From contig CAVSMH010000005.1 of assembly GCA_963728965.1 (NCBI GenBank), positions 186,001-250,000 of the forward strand: 64,000 nucleotides of DNA. Reading direction: 5' to 3'. The notes under the pieces are model-generated. The model made no database searches, was not told where the DNA came from, and saw only the letters and a program-made list of their open reading frames with translations. Shown piece after piece: positions 46,534-54,769 of this stretch (position 1 is the first letter of the stretch; the number at the start of each line of letters is the position of its first letter). Made by a program: the position numbers and the translations under genes. The stretch comes from DASQZT01 sp963728965 (GTDB lineage Bacteria; Acidobacteriota; Terriglobia; Bryobacterales; Bryobacteraceae).

Positions 46534-47484
46534 ATGAAACTGTACCTCGGGGTGGATGGCGGGCAGTCCGGCACGACCGCCATGATCGGTGACGCAACCG
46601 GGCTGATCCTCGGGAGCGGCGAGGCGGGGCCGTGCAATCACGCCACAGGCGCGGAGGGCCGGGGCAAACTGGAGAGCGCCGTCCGCGGCAGTGTCGGCCG
46701 AGCCTGCCGGGTAAGCGGCCTCGATCCCGACACAGTACGGTTTGAGGCGGCTTGTTTCGGCATGAGCGGCGGACCTGAAGATAAACGCGAGATTCTTAAG
46801 GCTATCTTACACGCCCAACAGTGGATATTCACCAACGACGCGGTCATTGCATTGGCTGGAGCCACGGAGGACGGGCAAGGCATCATCGTGATTGCGGGGA
46901 CTGGCTCGATCGCTTTCGGGCGGAATCGCGCAGGTGAGACCGCGCGCGCCGGTGGTTGGGGGTACGTATTTGGCGATGAGGGCGGGGCATTCGACATCGC
47001 CCGCCGCGCGCTGCGCGCCGTTCTGCGGGCGGAAGAGGGCTGGGGTCCGCCGACCACGCTGCGGGACACGATGCTCCATGCCACCGGTCGCGCGACGGCC
47101 AACGAGATGCTGCACCTGTTTTATACACCGGACTGGCCGCGCTCGAGGGTGGCGAAACTGGCCTGGCTGGTAGACCGCGCCGCCATCCGCTCCGACGCGG
47201 TGGCCGAGGCCATCCTCAACCAGGCGGCCCAGGAACTCGCATTTCTGGCGGGCGCGGTGCGGTCGCAGTTGTGGCAGCCGGGCGAGGCGCTCGAGGTTGC
47301 GATGATCGGCGGCGTCTTCGAGAGCGGCTTTCTGCGCGAGCGTTTCCGGCAACTGGTGGAGCTGAGCGAGGGCAGCGTTTGCCGGCATCCGCGATACGGT
47401 CCGGCGGAAGGAGCGCTGCTCGAGGCCTACCGGGCAGGCGGTCTCCAGGTGGAGTTGCGGAACCCTTCCGGCCAGGCGGGGTAG
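46534..47484 (+). CDS. BadF/BadG-type N-acetylglucosamine kinase-like ATPase
   Basis: The 316-residue cytoplasmic protein belongs to the ASKHA fold. The phosphate-1 loop is YLGVDGGQSGTTAMIGD (residues about 3-19), NDAVIALAGATEDGQGIIVIAGTGSIAFG gives the phosphate-2/adenosine part, and GWGYVFGDEGGAFDIARRAL is the GlcNAc-kinase-type signature. It would phosphorylate an amino sugar released by peptidoglycan or chitin breakdown (family-level inference). GAGG lies upstream of the ATG. Its operon context is isolated, with a terminator before it. Confidence 0.85.
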   Translation: MKLYLGVDGGQSGTTAMIGDATGLILGSGEAGPCNHATGAEGRGKLESAVRGSVGRACRVSGLDPDTVRFEAACFGMSGGPEDKREILKAILHAQQWIFTNDAVIALAGATEDGQGIIVIAGTGSIAFGRNRAGETARAGGWGYVFGDEGGAFDIARRALRAVLRAEEGWGPPTTLRDTMLHATGRATANEMLHLFYTPDWPRSRVAKLAWLVDRAAIRSDAVAEAILNQAAQELAFLAGAVRSQLWQPGEALEVAMIGGVFESGFLRERFRQLVELSEGSVCRHPRYGPAEGALLEAYRAGGLQVELRNPSGQAG

Positions 47485-47549
47485 GAACGCTTCCGCGGTT
47501 CCTCCAGGCGTCCCGCCCGCAGGCCAGTACCCCATCTTCACGCCCGCTG

Positions 47550-47578
47550 TTCCCCGCCGGAGGGAGACATTGTATACT
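47550..47578 (+). promoter_or_regulatory. Candidate promoter of the SIR2-TIR / STAND operon
   Basis: TTCCCC (47550-47555) and TATACT (47573-47578) are spaced by 17 bases, 65 bases before the first gene. The -10 is good and the -35 is poor (2 of 6). The position fits a promoter independent of the upstream kinase gene. Confidence 0.35.
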
Positions 47579-47643
47579 CTGTCTGACACGAGCGGCCGGG
47601 CGGGCGATGGAGGCGACTTGCCGCCGACGGCTGGAGGCGCACG

Positions 47644-49017
47644 ATGGCGTTCAGCGATCGGCTCTGGCGACAGTTGATCGATGATATCGAAGATCGGCTG
47701 GTCGTTCCCGTGATCGGCCCCGAGTTGCTCGTGGTCAACGCGGGCGGCGAAGACGCCTTGCTTTCCGACTATCTCGCCCGGGAGTTGGCCGCCAACCTGG
47801 AACTCTCCCAACCACTCCCCCCGGCCCGCAGCCTGAATGAACTGGTGAGCGAGTTCCTCCGCCGCCCGGGGAGCGACCCCGAGGACCTCTATCGCGGCGT
47901 CCGCCAGATCCTGCGCCACCATTGCTGCCTGACGCCGGAGCCACTGAAGAAGCTGGCTGCTATCAGCCATTTCGACGTCTATATTTCAACCACTTTCGAT
48001 TGCCTTCTGGAACAGGCTCTAAACGAACAGCGTTTTGGCGGCGCCGCCCGAACTCGGAGCCTCGCTTATTCGCGCAAACGAAATCCCGACGACTTGCCAG
48101 CGGAATATCTCGAGCGCTCGCATGACGGCGCCGACCCCCTGGTCTACTACCTGTTTGGCAAACTGGGACCGCGCGACGATTACGCGCTGATGGAAGACGA
48201 TATCCTCCACTTCTGCCATCGCCTCCAGTCGCGGGACCACCAGCCCTCCAATCTATTCGACCTGCTGCAGAACAAGAACATTCTGGCGCTTGGCTGCGGC
48301 TTTCCCGGCTGGCTTACCCGTTTCTTCCTGGCGGCGGCGAAAGGAGATAAGTACATCACCGACGGCGCGCGCGGCGTCGTCGCCGACCATGCCTCCGCGC
48401 AGGATCCCGGCCTGGTACTCTTCCTTGAACGCCGCAAAACCGCGGTCTATGAAGCCGGCGATGCCGTGGCGTTCGTCGATAGCCTGCACCGCCAGTGGAT
48501 GGAGCGTTTCGGGACCCCGTCGCCGGCCGCCTCGCGCGAAGCGGCGCCGGCGGATCTGCCGGAGTTCAAGCCCGACTCGGTCTTCCTCAGTTATGCCAGC
48601 GAAGATCGCGCTGCCGCGCAGATCATTCGCGATGCGCTGGAACAGGCAGGCGTGAACGTGTGGTTCGACCAAAGAAGGCTCGAATCCGGCGATGTATTCG
48701 AGGAGAAGATTCTCCGCAATATCGAGCGATGTTCGGTATTCATCCCGGTCATCTCGCGGCACGTGACGATTTCCGGACGCCGCTTCTTTTTCGAAGAGTG
48801 GGATAAGGCGGCCCGGGAATCGCGCCGCTGGCCGGATGACGATCCGTATATACAACCCATCGTGATCGACGATACGCCGGTGGATGCCGAACACATTCGC
48901 CGGGAATTCCGGGAGCGGCACTGGCAGAGAATGGAGGACGGGCGCCTGCCGGATGACTTTGTGGTGAGGGTGAAGCAGCGCGTCCGGCAACTCCGCCGGG
49001 AAAGGGACCTGGCGTGA
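47644..49017 (+). CDS. SIR2-like/TIR fusion protein, putative NAD-consuming effector
   Basis: The 457-residue protein joins an N-terminal SIR2-like domain (about 1-290) to a C-terminal TIR domain (about 311-425). SIR2 landmarks line up by position but are degenerate. The GAGxS nucleotide loop reads GPELL (25-29), the TTNYD motif reads STTFD (115-119, catalytic Asn replaced by Thr) and the KLHG motif reads YLFGKL (169-174, catalytic His replaced by Phe). The TIR domain is well kept: DSVFLSYASEDR (311-322), WFDQRRLESGDVFEEKI (340-356), and FEEW at 383-386 with E385 at the expected catalytic Glu position. In bacterial immunity TIR and SIR2 domains degrade or modify NAD+. The stop overlaps the next gene by 4 bases. 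The activator is probably the STAND protein (inference). Confidence 0.88.
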   Translation: MAFSDRLWRQLIDDIEDRLVVPVIGPELLVVNAGGEDALLSDYLARELAANLELSQPLPPARSLNELVSEFLRRPGSDPEDLYRGVRQILRHHCCLTPEPLKKLAAISHFDVYISTTFDCLLEQALNEQRFGGAARTRSLAYSRKRNPDDLPAEYLERSHDGADPLVYYLFGKLGPRDDYALMEDDILHFCHRLQSRDHQPSNLFDLLQNKNILALGCGFPGWLTRFFLAAAKGDKYITDGARGVVADHASAQDPGLVLFLERRKTAVYEAGDAVAFVDSLHRQWMERFGTPSPAASREAAPADLPEFKPDSVFLSYASEDRAAAQIIRDALEQAGVNVWFDQRRLESGDVFEEKILRNIERCSVFIPVISRHVTISGRRFFFEEWDKAARESRRWPDDDPYIQPIVIDDTPVDAEHIRREFRERHWQRMEDGRLPDDFVVRVKQRVRQLRRERDLA

Positions 49018-52000
49018 GCGCCACACTGGCATCGCCGCTCGGCCGTGCCGGCAGCAGGGAGGAGCCCTGGCTCGGACTCGAATCCTATCGGGAAGACGAC
49101 CAGGCGCTGTTTTTCGGGCGCGGCAAAGAGACCGAAGAACTGCTTCGCATGGTGCGGCGCGAGGTCCTGACGGTATTGTTCGGGCCGGCGGGAACCGGCA
49201 AGAGCTCGCTATTGAACGCCGGCCTTTTCCCGCGGCTTCGCCAGGAAAACTATCTGCCGGTGTCGATCCGCCTCGACCATGCGGCCGAGAGCGCGCCCGC
49301 CGGCTCGCAGATCCGCGCCCGCCTTTTTGACGGACTCCGAAAGGGCGACCTGGACGAGGATTCGAAATTCCCGCCGCAGGTTCCGCCCAATGAGGAAAGC
49401 CTGTGGGAGTATCTGCACCGCGTCGAGTTCTGGAGCAAGCGCAACGAGTTGGTTACACCGGTACTCTTCTTCGATCAGTTCGAGGAGGTCTTCACGCTGG
49501 GCAAGGATCGCGACTGCACGGCGGCGTTTCTCGACGAGCTGGCGGACCTGGTGGAGAATTACATTCCCGAGCGGGTAAGCGGGCAACTGGAGCAAAGCGG
49601 TGCCCGGCTTCCCTATCCGCTCCGCCAGCGTTACAAAGTCGTGGTGAGTCTTCGCGAGGATTTTGTGCACCGCCTGGACGGGTTGCGAAAGTCGATGCCG
49701 TCGATCATGCACAACCGCTACGCGCTGGCCCAGATGAATGGGGAGCAGGCGCTCGAAGCGGTGCTGAACCCGGGACGCGGCATCATCCTCGAACCGGTGG
49801 CCACCCAGATCGTGCGATTTGTGGCTGCCGCCCGGGCCGATGCCGAGCGCGACTGGCCGGGCGGCGAAAGCGGCGATCTGCGCGATCTGCAAGTGGAGCC
49901 GGCCCTGCTGAGCGTGGTTTGCCGGGAGTACAACACCCGCCGGATGCGCGCGGGCAGGCCCGGTATCACATCCCAGGACATTGAAGCTTCCGAAACCAAC
50001 ATCCTGAACGATTTCTACGAGCGAAGCTTCGAAGGGCTCTCCCCCGCGGCCCGCATCTTTGTCGAGGACCGGCTGCTGACCGGCTCGGGGTTCCGCAGTA
50101 CGGCTCCACTCGAAGATGCCATTCCTGCCGGCTTCCCGGAAACCGACATTGCGGCTCTGATCGACCGCCGGGTGATCCGGATCGAGATGCGTTTCGGCAT
50201 CCGGCACCTGGAACTTACCCATGATCTGCTGACCAAGGTGGTGCACTCCAGCCGCAACACCCGCCACGAACGCGAGCGCCTGGCACGGGAAGAACAGGCG
50301 CGCGCCCAGCGAGAACGCGAACGGCAGTGGCGGCGCGCGCGGGTCTTGCGGTCGGTGTTCGGACTGCTGGCCATGCTCAACCTGGTGCTGGCTTTGGTCG
50401 CAGGCCGGCTATGGATCAACGCACATGCCCGCGAGTTGGCGGTGCGCGCGGACTCGTCCGTGGCCGAGGATCCCGAGCGCAGCCTGGCGTTGGCGCTTTA
50501 CGCCATCGAAGCGACCTCCCGCTTCTGGCAGCCGGCGATCCTCGAAGCGGAAACGGCCCTGCACCAGGCCATTCAGGCCTCTCACCTCCAACTGATCCTG
50601 GCCCATCCGGAGCCCGTGACCGCAGTGGCCTTCAGCCCGGATGGAAAGCTTATGGCTACCGGGAGCAGCGACAAACTCGCCCGCTTGTGGGATGCCGCAT
50701 CCGGGATGCTGCTGCGCACGTTTACCGGACACCAGGATGAAATCTCCGGGGTGGCGTTCAGCCCGGACGGGAAACTTCTGGTGACCGCGAGCCGCGACAA
50801 GACCGCCCGCGTATGGGATTGCGCCTCGGGCGATCTCGTGCGCAGCCTCAGCGGCCACCAGGACTCCGTCTCGGCGGTGGCCTTCAGCACGGCCGGGAAA
50901 ATTGCCACGGCGAGCCATGACGGAACCGTAAAGCTGTGGGAGGCGCAATCCGGCAGTTTGCTGCATACCTTGAACGGTCATACCCAGGGTGTTTCCGCGG
51001 TGGCGTTCAGTCCCGACGGCACGCGGCTGGCCAGCGCCGCCACGGATGGTACCGCCCGGCTGTGGAATGCCGACTCCGGCGCGCCCCTGCTCATCCTGGT
51101 GCACTCCTCCGGTTCGGTCAACGGGGTGGCGTTCAGCCCCGACGGAAAATGGATCGGCACCGCGCATCAGGACGGCACCGCCACCATCTGGGACGCGGGG
51201 ACGGGCAAACTGCTGCTCACCACCAAGGCTCATGCCCACTATTTGAAATCCGTCGTGTTCCGGCCCGATGCCACTACGCCGGTCATCGCGACCGCCGGGG
51301 GAGATCCAACCACGCGTCTCTGGGACATGAATTCCGGCGAGGAGCTGCTCACTTTGGGCGGCCACACGCGCGAAGTGGCGGCGATCGCCTTCAGTCCGGA
51401 TGGCAGACACTTGGCGACGGCGAGCTACGATGCCACGGCCAGAGTGTGGGATGCGGACGTCGAGGGCGGGGAAGTCCTCACCCTTCCCATCAAGGCGTCG
51501 GCGATTGCCTTCAGTGCGAATGGAAAACGGATCGCGGCGGCGGAAAACGCGGCCGTGCGGATGTGGGACACCGCCTCGGGGACCGAGTTACCCCCACTGC
51601 AGACAACCCATGGCGATACGTTGGCTGTGGCGTTCGACCCCAACGGAAAGCGGATCGCCACCGCTGGCGCAGACCATACCGCGATTTTATGGGGCACCGA
51701 CTCCCACGCCCGGCTGGCCACCCTCGCAGGACACGAGAGCTCCGTTTCGGCGGTTGTTTTCAGCCCCAACGGAAGACGCGTCGCCACCGCCGGCGAAGAC
51801 AGCACCGCCCGATTATGGGACGCCGATTCCGGCAAACTCCTGCGCACGCTGGGCGGCCACACGGGCGCCCTGTACGGGGTGGCCTTCAGTCCCGATGGGA
51901 AGTTCCTGGCCACGGCCAGCGACGATAAGACCGCCCGTCTGTGGGATGCCGCCACCGGCCGCCTGTTGCACACCCTGAGCGGCCATGGCGGCGCTGTATT

Positions 52001-52442
52001 CTGGGTGGCCTTCAGCCCGGACGGACAGCAGCTGGCCACGGCCAGCAACGACAAGACGGCGGACTTGTGGGATGCGAACTCGGGCAAGCTGCTGCACACT
52101 TTCGCAGGTCACCGGTCCATCGTGTACGGAGTGGCGTTCAGTCCCGATGGGCAGCGCCTGGCAACCGCCAGCGCGGACGAAACCATCCGAGTCTGGGACG
52201 CCGGTTCCGCCACGCCGTTATTCACTCTGGGCGGGCACCGCGGCTACGTCTCGGCCGTCGTCTTCAGCTCCGATGGCCGCCGTCTGGCGACAGCCACCGA
52301 AGCCGGTACGGTAGACATCTATGCCATGGCGATTTCCGAGCTGGTGTCGTTAGCCCGCCATCGCCTGGTGCGCGATCTGACGCCCGCCGAGTGCGGGTCC
52401 TTCCAGGTGGCTCACTGTCCGTCGCTGCTCGAACGCCATTGA
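49014..52442 (+). CDS. nSTAND1-type ATPase with membrane segment and 14 WD40 repeats
   Basis: The 1142-residue protein starts with the nSTAND signature EPWLGLESYREDDQALFFGR (residues about 17-36). The P-loop is FGPAGTGKSS (56-65), and Walker B is LFFDQFEEVF (151-160). A helical region follows with RQRYKVVVSLREDF and LNDFYERSF, then a charged coiled stretch (about 405-440) and one hydrophobic helix VFGLLAMLNLVLALVAGRLW (about 447-466). The last 600 residues are 14 WD40 repeats, most with the pattern VAFSPDGKxLATASxDxTARLWD. Fourteen repeats fit two seven-bladed propellers. Family members act as ATP-dependent sensor-assembly proteins (NLR-like). The gene starts inside the stop of the SIR2-TIR gene, so one operon is expected. 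Confidence 0.9.
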   Translation: MSATLASPLGRAGSREEPWLGLESYREDDQALFFGRGKETEELLRMVRREVLTVLFGPAGTGKSSLLNAGLFPRLRQENYLPVSIRLDHAAESAPAGSQIRARLFDGLRKGDLDEDSKFPPQVPPNEESLWEYLHRVEFWSKRNELVTPVLFFDQFEEVFTLGKDRDCTAAFLDELADLVENYIPERVSGQLEQSGARLPYPLRQRYKVVVSLREDFVHRLDGLRKSMPSIMHNRYALAQMNGEQALEAVLNPGRGIILEPVATQIVRFVAAARADAERDWPGGESGDLRDLQVEPALLSVVCREYNTRRMRAGRPGITSQDIEASETNILNDFYERSFEGLSPAARIFVEDRLLTGSGFRSTAPLEDAIPAGFPETDIAALIDRRVIRIEMRFGIRHLELTHDLLTKVVHSSRNTRHERERLAREEQARAQRERERQWRRARVLRSVFGLLAMLNLVLALVAGRLWINAHARELAVRADSSVAEDPERSLALALYAIEATSRFWQPAILEAETALHQAIQASHLQLILAHPEPVTAVAFSPDGKLMATGSSDKLARLWDAASGMLLRTFTGHQDEISGVAFSPDGKLLVTASRDKTARVWDCASGDLVRSLSGHQDSVSAVAFSTAGKIATASHDGTVKLWEAQSGSLLHTLNGHTQGVSAVAFSPDGTRLASAATDGTARLWNADSGAPLLILVHSSGSVNGVAFSPDGKWIGTAHQDGTATIWDAGTGKLLLTTKAHAHYLKSVVFRPDATTPVIATAGGDPTTRLWDMNSGEELLTLGGHTREVAAIAFSPDGRHLATASYDATARVWDADVEGGEVLTLPIKASAIAFSANGKRIAAAENAAVRMWDTASGTELPPLQTTHGDTLAVAFDPNGKRIATAGADHTAILWGTDSHARLATLAGHESSVSAVVFSPNGRRVATAGEDSTARLWDADSGKLLRTLGGHTGALYGVAFSPDGKFLATASDDKTARLWDAATGRLLHTLSGHGGAVFWVAFSPDGQQLATASNDKTADLWDANSGKLLHTFAGHRSIVYGVAFSPDGQRLATASADETIRVWDAGSATPLFTLGGHRGYVSAVVFSSDGRRLATATEAGTVDIYAMAISELVSLARHRLVRDLTPAECGSFQVAHCPSLLERH

Positions 52443-52457
52443 GGGGGCGATGGCTGG

Positions 52458-53285
52458 CTATTTCACGCCTGATACGCAGTTCGTGTCGTCAACCGGCGAT
52501 GGTACGATGCGCTTGAGCCAGCAGCGCGCGTTGGGACCTTGCACGCCGGGTTTGACGTAGGTGAAAGCACGGCATTGCGATTCCTGGAAACAGGCGTTCT
52601 GGCAATCGGCCGGCACCGGCCGTTTCAAATCGAAATCCCGATAATCGCCGCCCGGATAATTTATGCCAAACCTCAGGTTTCTATCGCTAAGTAGCTGGAG
52701 CTGCTTCGGTTGTGTACGCACGCCAGAGATGCAATTCACGTCGAGGACGGCTTTGGGAACGACATTCTTCAGCCAGCAACGGGCGTGGGGGCCCTGGATT
52801 CCCGGCTTGACGTAGGTAAAGGACCGGCACCGGGGATCGCGCCCACAGGCGCTCTGGCAATCGGCCGGGTCGTTCCGGGGTAAGTCGAAATTGTCATAAT
52901 CTCCGCCCGGGTAATTGGTCCCATATTGAAGTGCGGCGTCCGGCTGGGACAGCCGCGGGGATGATGGATAGGGCTTCAATCCCGAGACGCAATTCTTGTC
53001 CTGAACGGGTTTAGGGACCACTTCTTTGAGCCAGCAATGCGCGTCGCGACCCTGGACACCGGGATTGACATAGGTGAAAGCGCGGCACCGGGGGTCATCA
53101 CGACAGGCGGCCTGACAGGCGGTGGGGACCGGCCGCGGCATGCTGAAGTCGCGATAATCCCCGCCAGGACGGTTGATTCCATACTCGAGGTCGGAGCGCT
53201 GAGCCTGCGCTCGAACCGGAAGCACGGTGACGATCACCGCGGCGAGCAGGCGGAGGGTTGCGGTAGCAGTACGGATACCTGACAT
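52458..53285 (-). CDS. Secreted protein with three PAN/apple domains
   Basis: The 275-residue protein has a signal peptide (LRLLAAVIVTVLPVRAQAQ) and three tandem PAN domains of about 75 residues with conserved cysteines. Each repeats the unit YGxNxPGGDYxxF, CQxAC, CRxFTYVxPGxQG and CWLK, ending NCxSG. PAN domains bind proteins or carbohydrates outside the cytoplasm. The ATG at 53283-53285 follows AGGAGAGGA, and the longer frame to 53330 is rejected. A minus-strand TTGACA at 53426-53421 lies about 135 bases upstream. It is convergent with the STAND gene, with 15 bases between stops. A functional link is not shown. Confidence 0.85.
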   Translation of the reverse strand: MSGIRTATATLRLLAAVIVTVLPVRAQAQRSDLEYGINRPGGDYRDFSMPRPVPTACQAACRDDPRCRAFTYVNPGVQGRDAHCWLKEVVPKPVQDKNCVSGLKPYPSSPRLSQPDAALQYGTNYPGGDYDNFDLPRNDPADCQSACGRDPRCRSFTYVKPGIQGPHARCWLKNVVPKAVLDVNCISGVRTQPKQLQLLSDRNLRFGINYPGGDYRDFDLKRPVPADCQNACFQESQCRAFTYVKPGVQGPNARCWLKRIVPSPVDDTNCVSGVK

Positions 53286-53544
53286 TCCTCTCCTTTCGAA
53301 GCGACAAGGAGCCTTGGCCAGCGGAGTCATTATAGCCCAGGTGAGTCAGATGGGAATGGAGCGTAGCGCTACGGGCTGAGCGGCGAAGGCGAAGCGGTTA
53401 AGTTCCGATAACGAATATTATGTCAACTTATTCGGTGTTAGCCGGGTGAGTTGCCGAACCGTCATCTGCCGCCGTCCGGCACTCACCTGGCAATCGTACC
53501 CGATGGTTTTGAGTCCGGGATCCGTGGTGTGATACGGTACCGCT

Positions 53545-54765
53545 ATGCCTAACCGACGGAGGTTCGTCCAATCGCTGGCGGCCGTACTCGGATCGCAAGC
53601 TTCCGCCGCGCCACAGGCCGCGCCTGAAGCCGATCGCGCTTACTGGCTTCGAACGCTGGCGAAGCTCAGCGACCCGGTGCTGCGCCATCTTGCAGCGGGC
53701 ACGCTGAAGCGGAACATGCCGGTGGAAAGTGTGACCGGCAGGCCTGAGGAGCGGCGGCGGTACACGCACCTGGAGGCGTTAGGGCGGCTGCTGGCCGGGA
53801 TCGCGCCGTGGCTTGAGGCGTCGCTGCCGGCCTCCCCCGAACGCGATTCCCAGCAGCAATACGGGGCCCTGGCCCGGCAAGCCATCCGGTCCGCCACGGA
53901 CCCGCAATCGCCCGACTACCTGAATTTCCATGAAGGCGGCCAGCCGCTGGTGGATTGCGGGTTCCTGGCGCAGGCAGTGCTGCGGGCGCCCGGCGAACTC
54001 TGGAGGAAACTGGACGAGCCCGTGCAGCGCGCGCTGGCGGCCGCGCTGATCTCTTCGCGCGGGATCACTCCGGGGTTCAACAACTGGCTGCTGTTCGCCG
54101 CCACCGTGGAAGCGGCGCTGGCGCTGATGGGCGAACGCTGGGACGCGATGCGCATCGATTATGCCGTGCGCGAACACCAGCAGTGGTATGTGGGCGACGG
54201 TGTGTACGGCGACGGACCGCGGTTCCATTGGGATTACTACAACAGCTTCGTGATTCAGCCGATGTTGATCGATGTGCTGCGCACCATCGGGACACACGCC
54301 AAAACCTGGGAAAGCTTCGTGCCCGAGACGTGGAGCCGCGCGAAGCGGTATGCCGCCATCCAGGAGCGGCTGATCTCACCGGAAGGCACGTTCCCGGTTG
54401 TGGGCCGCTCGATCGCTTATCGCTGCGGCGCGTTTCAACTGCTAGCGCAGATGGCTCTGTTGGGGCAGTTGCCAGCGCCGCTCACGCCGCCGAGGGTGCG
54501 CGCGGCGCTCACGGCGGTGATGCGCCGAACGCTGGAGCCACCGGGCACGTTCGATTCCGGCGGATGGCTGCAGGTGGGGCTGGCCGGCCACCAGCCGCAC
54601 CTCGGCGAGAGCTATATCTCGACGGGCAGCCTCTATCTCTGCGCCGAGGCGCTGCTGCCGCTGGGACTGCCGGCGGCCGACCCGTTCTGGTCGGCGCCCG
54701 CCGAGGACTGGACCGCGCGCCGCATCTGGCGCGGCGAGGATGCCCCGACGGACCACGCGCTCTGA
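53545..54765 (+). CDS. DUF2264 protein with Tat-like signal
   Basis: The 406-residue product begins with a twin-arginine-like signal (RRRFVQSLAAVLGSQASA) and matches the DUF2264 family, an (alpha/alpha)-barrel group thought to act on carbohydrates. Recognisable segments are RRYTHLEALGRLLAGIAPWLE, NNWLLFAATVEAALALMG, VREHQQWYVGDGVYGDGPRFHWDYYNSFVI and RGEDAPTDHAL at the C-terminus. The Asp/Trp/Tyr-rich GDGPRFHWDYYNS stretch is the likely active-site region. The reaction is unproven. It is convergent with the GH67 gene, four bases apart. Confidence 0.82.
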   Translation: MPNRRRFVQSLAAVLGSQASAAPQAAPEADRAYWLRTLAKLSDPVLRHLAAGTLKRNMPVESVTGRPEERRRYTHLEALGRLLAGIAPWLEASLPASPERDSQQQYGALARQAIRSATDPQSPDYLNFHEGGQPLVDCGFLAQAVLRAPGELWRKLDEPVQRALAAALISSRGITPGFNNWLLFAATVEAALALMGERWDAMRIDYAVREHQQWYVGDGVYGDGPRFHWDYYNSFVIQPMLIDVLRTIGTHAKTWESFVPETWSRAKRYAAIQERLISPEGTFPVVGRSIAYRCGAFQLLAQMALLGQLPAPLTPPRVRAALTAVMRRTLEPPGTFDSGGWLQVGLAGHQPHLGESYISTGSLYLCAEALLPLGLPAADPFWSAPAEDWTARRIWRGEDAPTDHAL

Positions 54766-54769
54766 GCTA

